64,000 nucleotides of DNA from Chitinivorax sp. PXF-14 (GTDB taxonomy: Bacteria; Pseudomonadota; Gammaproteobacteria; Burkholderiales; SCOH01): NCBI RefSeq assembly GCF_040812015.1, contig NZ_JBFNXJ010000012.1, positions 105,880-169,879 of the forward strand, in the 5' to 3' direction. A program made the position numbers and the translations under genes. Below are positions 59,861-64,000 of this stretch, in pieces (position 1 is the first letter of the stretch; each line of letters begins with the position of its first letter). Below the pieces are notes generated by a model that did not search any database, was not told the DNA's origin, and saw only the letters and a program-made list of their open reading frames with translations.

Positions 59861-60819
59861 AGATTCTTGTAACCGGTGGTAGCGGCTTCGTGGGAAGTGC
59901 ATTTGTCCGGCTCGCATTACAAAACGGTGATCAAGTTCGCGTTGCACAGCGGTCCACGAGCGCTACATTTCCAGCAGGCGTGGAAACTTGCATAGTTGGA
60001 GAGATTGGTCCAAACACTTGCTGGGAAAAAGCGCTAGCGGGGTGTGATATGGTGGTCCATCTCGCCGCCCGCGTTCATAAAATGAATGAGTCTGCCGCAG
60101 ATCCGGCTGCAGAGTATCGACATACAAATGTAGACGGAACCTTGAATCTGGCGCGGCAAGCCATTGTCGCCGGGGTGAAACGCTTTCTTTTTGTTAGCTC
60201 GATTAAAGTTAATGGGGAGGGAAGAGATATTCCATACTCTGAAATGGATCCTCCAGCGCCAGAAGATCTTTATGCCTGGTCAAAATGGGAAGCCGAACAA
60301 CAGCTGAAACACATTATCAGCACCTCTGACATGAAGCTAGTTGTGTTACGCCCACCTCTAGTTTATGGCCCAGGAGTCGGCGCCAATTTCCTGAAGCTCA
60401 TAGAGCTGGTTATGGCCGGCGTACCTCTTCCGCTTGGATCTGTGGAGAATGCAAGAAGCCTGATCTATGTCAGCAACCTAGCAGACGCTATACATACATG
60501 TTTGGTTTGTGATATTGAGAAAATCAATACATTCCTTGTGTCGGACAAAGATCACATATCTACTTCTAATTTAATTAAATTACTTGCAGCGTCTCTTGAT
60601 TGCCCGGCTCGAGTGATACCCTGCCCGGAGAGACTTTTGCGAGGGATAGGTACTGTAATAGGAAGACGTAAACAAGTTGAACGGTTAATTGGCTCGCTGA
60701 CTGTAGATTCCCGACAGATACAAGATAGGTTGAATTGGTCACCACCGTATTCACTATCAGAAGGTATTCGGCAAACTGCCAGATGGTATTTGGATACACA
60801 AAAGCATCTCAATTTATAG
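59857..60819 (+). CDS. NAD-dependent sugar-nucleotide epimerase/reductase (WbpV-like)
   Basis: A 320-residue short-chain dehydrogenase with NAD motif TGGSGFVGSAF, VHLAARVHKMNES, catalytic Ser in FVSSIKVNGE and YAWSK as the YxxxK pair, then RPPLVYGPGVGANF. VHLAARVHKM is typical of the WbpV/WbiG group that reduces the 4-keto product of WbpM to UDP-QuiNAc or UDP-FucNAc. Its place directly before the WbpL-type and WbpM-type genes repeats the wbpV-wbpL-wbpM order of P. aeruginosa. The final stereochemistry (Qui or Fuc) cannot be told from sequence. Confidence 0.85.
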   Translation: MKILVTGGSGFVGSAFVRLALQNGDQVRVAQRSTSATFPAGVETCIVGEIGPNTCWEKALAGCDMVVHLAARVHKMNESAADPAAEYRHTNVDGTLNLARQAIVAGVKRFLFVSSIKVNGEGRDIPYSEMDPPAPEDLYAWSKWEAEQQLKHIISTSDMKLVVLRPPLVYGPGVGANFLKLIELVMAGVPLPLGSVENARSLIYVSNLADAIHTCLVCDIEKINTFLVSDKDHISTSNLIKLLAASLDCPARVIPCPERLLRGIGTVIGRRKQVERLIGSLTVDSRQIQDRLNWSPPYSLSEGIRQTARWYLDTQKHLNL

Positions 60820-60820
60820 A

Positions 60821-61837
60821 ATGTATATTTTTTTCTTAGTAGTTGCAGGCGTAGTAAGCTGGGTTAGTACAAATCTTACTCAACGCTACGCTTTAAAATT
60901 GGGCCTAGTACAGGCGCCCAATCATCGCTCCTCTCATTCTTGCTTAACTCCTCATGGTGGTGGGATAGGAGTTGTTCTAGGTTCGACACTTGGGGGCATA
61001 TTGCTAATTTGGTCCAAGCCATCTCAGTATGGCCCACTGTTCTTCTTAGCTCTGATACTTGCTATCGTTGGCCTGGTGGATGACATATGGCATCTGCAAG
61101 CAAAAATACGATTTGGAATACAGTTCATCTTATGTGCGGCCCTTATTGCGGCGCTTGGATTCCTGCCAGATGGCATTTCACCAACGATACAATTCACCAG
61201 CGTAAGCGTTTTCTTCTTGTTGCTTTTGTTTACTGGTGTATGGTGGATAAATTTGTACAATTTCATGGATGGAATAGATGGGATTGCTGGAGGCCAGGCT
61301 ATATATATGCTCATTCTTGCCTGTGGCATTTCGGCTTTTAATTACTCCACCGCTTCATCTTCTCTAGCATGGTGGTTAATGCTGACGGTCGCCACCGCTA
61401 CATTTGGCTTCCTCGTAATGAATTGGCCTCCTGCAAAAATCTTTATGGGCGATGTTGGAAGCACATATTTAGCGTTTATAATTTACGGCTTTGCTCTTAT
61501 TTCCATAAATGAGGGCTGGTCCACTTATTTCATGTGGATGATTTTGGGTTGCCCGTTTGTAGTTGATGCCACGGTAACACTAGTAACCAGAATATTGACA
61601 CGGCAACGTTGGCATGAAGCACACCGCAACCATGCCTACCAGCGCTTATCTCGAAAATGGCATTCACATCGTCAAGTAACTTTGCTAGTTCTTTCTCTAG
61701 ACCTCTTTTGGCTCGCACCACTGGCTACACTGAGCATCAGAAACCCACAATGCGCCCTCGGCATAACAATATTGGCCTATGTCCCAGTCATACTTGGGGC
61801 ATTGGCATTAGGTGCAGGGAGGCAAGATAATGCCTGA
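60821..61837 (+). CDS. Undecaprenyl-phosphate sugar-1-phosphate transferase (WbpL/WecA family)
   Basis: Starts the repeat unit by moving a sugar-1-phosphate from UDP-sugar to undecaprenyl phosphate at the inner membrane. The 338-residue product has about ten helices and the family motifs APNHRSSHS, VGLVDDIWHL, LYNFMDGIDGIAGG, KIFMGDVGS and the cytoplasmic HEAHRNHAYQRLSRKW. In P. aeruginosa WbpL uses UDP-FucNAc or UDP-QuiNAc (for B-band) and also UDP-GlcNAc types. It starts 1 bp after the reductase stop and overlaps the next gene by 8 bp. Confidence 0.9.
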   Translation: MYIFFLVVAGVVSWVSTNLTQRYALKLGLVQAPNHRSSHSCLTPHGGGIGVVLGSTLGGILLIWSKPSQYGPLFFLALILAIVGLVDDIWHLQAKIRFGIQFILCAALIAALGFLPDGISPTIQFTSVSVFFLLLLFTGVWWINLYNFMDGIDGIAGGQAIYMLILACGISAFNYSTASSSLAWWLMLTVATATFGFLVMNWPPAKIFMGDVGSTYLAFIIYGFALISINEGWSTYFMWMILGCPFVVDATVTLVTRILTRQRWHEAHRNHAYQRLSRKWHSHRQVTLLVLSLDLFWLAPLATLSIRNPQCALGITILAYVPVILGALALGAGRQDNA

Positions 61838-63752
61838 ACGGCTACTTTCTAAAGTAAGCGGAATGAAACGGCGCCACAAGCAACTGCTAATGGGGCTAGT
61901 AGATATATGGCTTTTGGTATTTTCTGGATGGGGCGCATATGTACTACGTTTTGGCGAAATTTTCACTCCAAACTTGAGGCAGGTGCTGTTAATTGCCGCT
62001 GCACCAGCAATTGCTCTCCCAATATTCATTCGGCTTGGCTTATACCGATCGGTAATTCGCTATATGAGCGAATATGCATTATGGTCCATGGTAAAGGCGA
62101 TGACTTTAGCTTCGATACTATGGACCATTCTCGCTTTCTTTACGGAAATGACTGGATACGGCGGGCTTCCTCGCTCCGTACCTATACTCTATTGGATGTT
62201 AGGGCTGATATTTATTGGTGGAAGCAGGATTATTGCGCGGTGGGCACTCTGGATCCCCTTGCGATCTCGCTTTAATGGCCACCAAGTGTTGATCTACGGG
62301 GCAGGTCTTGCGGGGCAGCAACTTGCAGCTACCCTTCGCCAAGGGAAGGAGCTTTTTCCCGCAGGCTTCCTTGACGATGACCAACGCATTCATGGAACAG
62401 ATGTGGCGGGTCTTCGCGTCTATTCGCCGTCAATGTTGCCCAAGCTAATCGAGCGATTTGAGATTCGCGATGTCATCGTCACCCTCCCTTCTGCCTCAGG
62501 CCTCAGGCGTCGTGAGGTTGTGTCCTTTCTTGAGCAGCATATGATTAGGGTACGCATTCTGCCTGCGTTAACGGATATCGCAAGTGGAAGACTCTTGGTC
62601 AATATGGTAAGAGAGGTTGACGTCGGAGACTTGCTGGGCCGTGACCCAGTAGTTGCTGACCCCGGACTACTTGGGAAATGTATAACAGGTAAATCTGTCT
62701 TAGTTACAGGAGCCGGGGGTTCCATCGGATCGGAGCTCTGTAGGCAAATTGCGTCTCTATCGCCACGTCGATTGGTTCTACTCGAGTCCTGCGAGCATGC
62801 TCTATATCAGATAGATCGTATTGTAAGACTTAGTACCGATGCTGAGATTGTGAGTTGCCTTGGTACGGTTGAGGATCTCCGTCTTGTATCGTCACTCCTG
62901 AGCAAATATAAGGTACAAACGGTATATCATGCAGCGGCGCACAAACATGTTCCGCTTGTTGAGGCCAATATCGTCGAGGGAATTCACAACAATATTGTTG
63001 GTACTAATACTATAGCTTCCGCAGCTTTCAAGGCTGGAGTGAGTACCTTTGTACTTATTTCCACAGACAAAGCAGTTCGGCCAACCAATGTTATGGGAGC
63101 AACGAAACGGTGGGCAGAGTTGATTGTGCAGAATTTTGCGCAAATGGCTCAACAACTTGGGACTGATCAACGTTTTTGTGCCGTGCGCTTTGGGAATGTT
63201 CTCGGCTCAAGTGGCTCGGTGATTCCTTTGTTTAAGGAGCAGATTTCTCAAGGCGGGCCGGTGACAGTTACCCATTCGGAAGTGACTCGCTACTTCATGT
63301 CAATTCATGAGGCTGTTGAGCTGGTGATACAGGCAGGCAGTATGGCGAACGGTGGAGATATATTCTTACTCGACATGGGAGATCCTGTAAAAATAGCCGA
63401 TCTTGCACGAAATATGATTCACCTTGCGGGGAGAACTGTGCGCGATCAGTATAACCCAGAAGGAGATATCGAGATTGTGGTAACAGGTTTACGTCCAGGC
63501 GAGAAGCTCTATGAAGAACTGTTAATTTCCAGTGCCAATGGCTGTGGAACAGATCATCCCAAAATTATGCGTGCCAATGAGCCCTACCCTACGGCAGAAG
63601 AATTAACTAGCCTATTGAGCCAGCTTCATAAAATGATTGACCAATTAGATAGCGATAAGGCAAAGGAGCTCGTAATGAGTGTGGCAACTCAAGATCGCTA
63701 CACGGAAATAGCTTGGCCAGTCCAAGCCGCCAAATATCAACGTAGCGCCTGA
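61830..63752 (+). CDS. UDP-GlcNAc 4,6-dehydratase, membrane form (WbpM/PglF-like)
   Basis: Removes water from UDP-GlcNAc to give the 4-keto-6-deoxy sugar, the precursor of QuiNAc or FucNAc. The 640-residue protein has four N-terminal membrane helices (LLMGLVDIWLLVFSGWGAYVL) and a first Rossmann domain (LIYGAGLAGQQLA). The catalytic Rossmann domain has VTGAGGSIGSELCRQI, YHAAAHKHVPLVE, STDKAVRPTNVMGATKR (Met in place of the usual Tyr) and RFGNVLGSSGSV. ATG 61830 is chosen because GGGAGG (61817-61822) is 7 bp upstream; a GTG at 61812 is less well placed. It is the last gene of the locus. Confidence 0.93.
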   Translation: MPERLLSKVSGMKRRHKQLLMGLVDIWLLVFSGWGAYVLRFGEIFTPNLRQVLLIAAAPAIALPIFIRLGLYRSVIRYMSEYALWSMVKAMTLASILWTILAFFTEMTGYGGLPRSVPILYWMLGLIFIGGSRIIARWALWIPLRSRFNGHQVLIYGAGLAGQQLAATLRQGKELFPAGFLDDDQRIHGTDVAGLRVYSPSMLPKLIERFEIRDVIVTLPSASGLRRREVVSFLEQHMIRVRILPALTDIASGRLLVNMVREVDVGDLLGRDPVVADPGLLGKCITGKSVLVTGAGGSIGSELCRQIASLSPRRLVLLESCEHALYQIDRIVRLSTDAEIVSCLGTVEDLRLVSSLLSKYKVQTVYHAAAHKHVPLVEANIVEGIHNNIVGTNTIASAAFKAGVSTFVLISTDKAVRPTNVMGATKRWAELIVQNFAQMAQQLGTDQRFCAVRFGNVLGSSGSVIPLFKEQISQGGPVTVTHSEVTRYFMSIHEAVELVIQAGSMANGGDIFLLDMGDPVKIADLARNMIHLAGRTVRDQYNPEGDIEIVVTGLRPGEKLYEELLISSANGCGTDHPKIMRANEPYPTAEELTSLLSQLHKMIDQLDSDKAKELVMSVATQDRYTEIAWPVQAAKYQRSA

Positions 63753-63798
63753 ATTATAGTGGACAGATCAAGCACTCACTTACCACTGATCTTGACCT

Positions 63799-64000
63799 AG
63801 GGTGTGTTAACACTATTAGCAAGCGAATGGCATGACTGCAACACTGTCGTCATGGAAATCACACCCACACAATTCGCTCGCATCGAACATTGCCTACCGC
63901 GACAGTGTGGCAATGTCAGTTTGACCAATCTGCAGGTGGTTAACGCCATGCTGTACGTCGCCGAGCACGGCTGCGAGTGGCGTGGCCTGCCCAAGCGGTT
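63799..64000 (+). mobile_element. Left end of an IS5-like insertion sequence, cut by window edge
   Basis: The sequence after CTAG at 63797 (GGTGTGTTAACAC, a palindromic GTGTTAACAC at 63804-63813) looks like the terminal repeat of IS5-family elements. A transposase frame begins 53 bp later. The exact left end (63798-63801) is uncertain and the right end lies beyond the window. Confidence 0.65.
63852..64000 (+). CDS. IS5-family transposase, N-terminal fragment
   Basis: From ATG 63852 the frame runs off the window after 49 residues: MEITPTQFARIEHCLPRQ, then NLQVVNAMLYVAEHGCEWRGLPKRF. The pattern of a helical start followed by CEWRGLP is the DUF4096-type N-terminus of IS5/IS4-like transposases (compare WRxLP). 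The DDE catalytic residues lie outside. It reads away from the polysaccharide locus and shows higher GC than that locus. Confidence 0.75.
   Translation, partial: MEITPTQFARIEHCLPRQCGNVSLTNLQVVNAMLYVAEHGCEWRGLPKR

Overview
The window is chromosomal DNA from a high-GC Gram-negative bacterium, most likely a betaproteobacterium of the Neisseriales (Chromobacteriaceae or Chitinibacteraceae type). This rests on the order mnmE-yidC-yidD-rnpA-rpmH / dnaA-dnaN-gyrB, with no recF between dnaN and gyrB, and on the look of the proteins. No database search was possible, so the taxonomic call is an inference.

Layout. (1) 1-8379 is the replication-origin neighbourhood: a leftward mnmE/yidC/yidD/rnpA/rpmH group and a rightward dnaA-dnaN-gyrB group. 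They diverge from an intergenic region with one perfect DnaA box. (2) 8380-11974 is an AT-rich three-gene island: a DNA methyltransferase, a DUF262 protein, and a HEPN protein fused to a helix-hairpin-helix domain. It looks like an acquired restriction or defence cassette and is the best candidate for an undescribed system. (3) 12068-23252 is a mixed housekeeping region: OsmC-YcaO fusion, RlmN-like radical SAM enzyme, small hypotheticals, a diguanylate cyclase, an AraC regulator, an FKBP, a broken DUF2798 gene and leuA. Repeated palindromes lie upstream of leuA. (4) 23712-42046 is rich in signalling: a membrane hybrid histidine kinase overlapping a REC-PAS-GGDEF-EAL protein, a 1675-residue Ser/Thr kinase-ATPase-GAF-GGDEF protein and a membrane GGDEF protein. 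An operon of a FAN1-type nuclease and an XPD/DinG-type helicase, a frameshifted LysR gene and a DMT exporter lie among them. (5) 42207-48392 holds an SUV3-like helicase, a MOSC protein, a PQQ-type sugar dehydrogenase lipoprotein, a glutaredoxin-fold protein with no cysteine, and a PLP aminotransferase. (6) 48772-63752 is a continuous, AT-richer O-antigen or exopolysaccharide locus of eleven genes, followed by the left part of an IS5-like element cut by the window edge.

How the genes work together. The polysaccharide locus matches a Wzx/Wzy pathway. The TviC/WbpP-type epimerase and TviB/WbpO-type dehydrogenase should make UDP-GalNAcA, and an AsnB-type amidotransferase may amidate the uronic acid. 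The WbpM-type dehydratase and WbpV-type reductase should supply UDP-QuiNAc (or a relative), which the WbpL-type transferase loads onto undecaprenyl phosphate. Three GT4 glycosyltransferases extend the unit, Wzx flips it and Wzy polymerises it. The gene set resembles the Pseudomonas aeruginosa O6 type. In the signalling region at least four proteins make or break cyclic di-GMP, so input from a kinase cascade to second-messenger output is a recurring theme.
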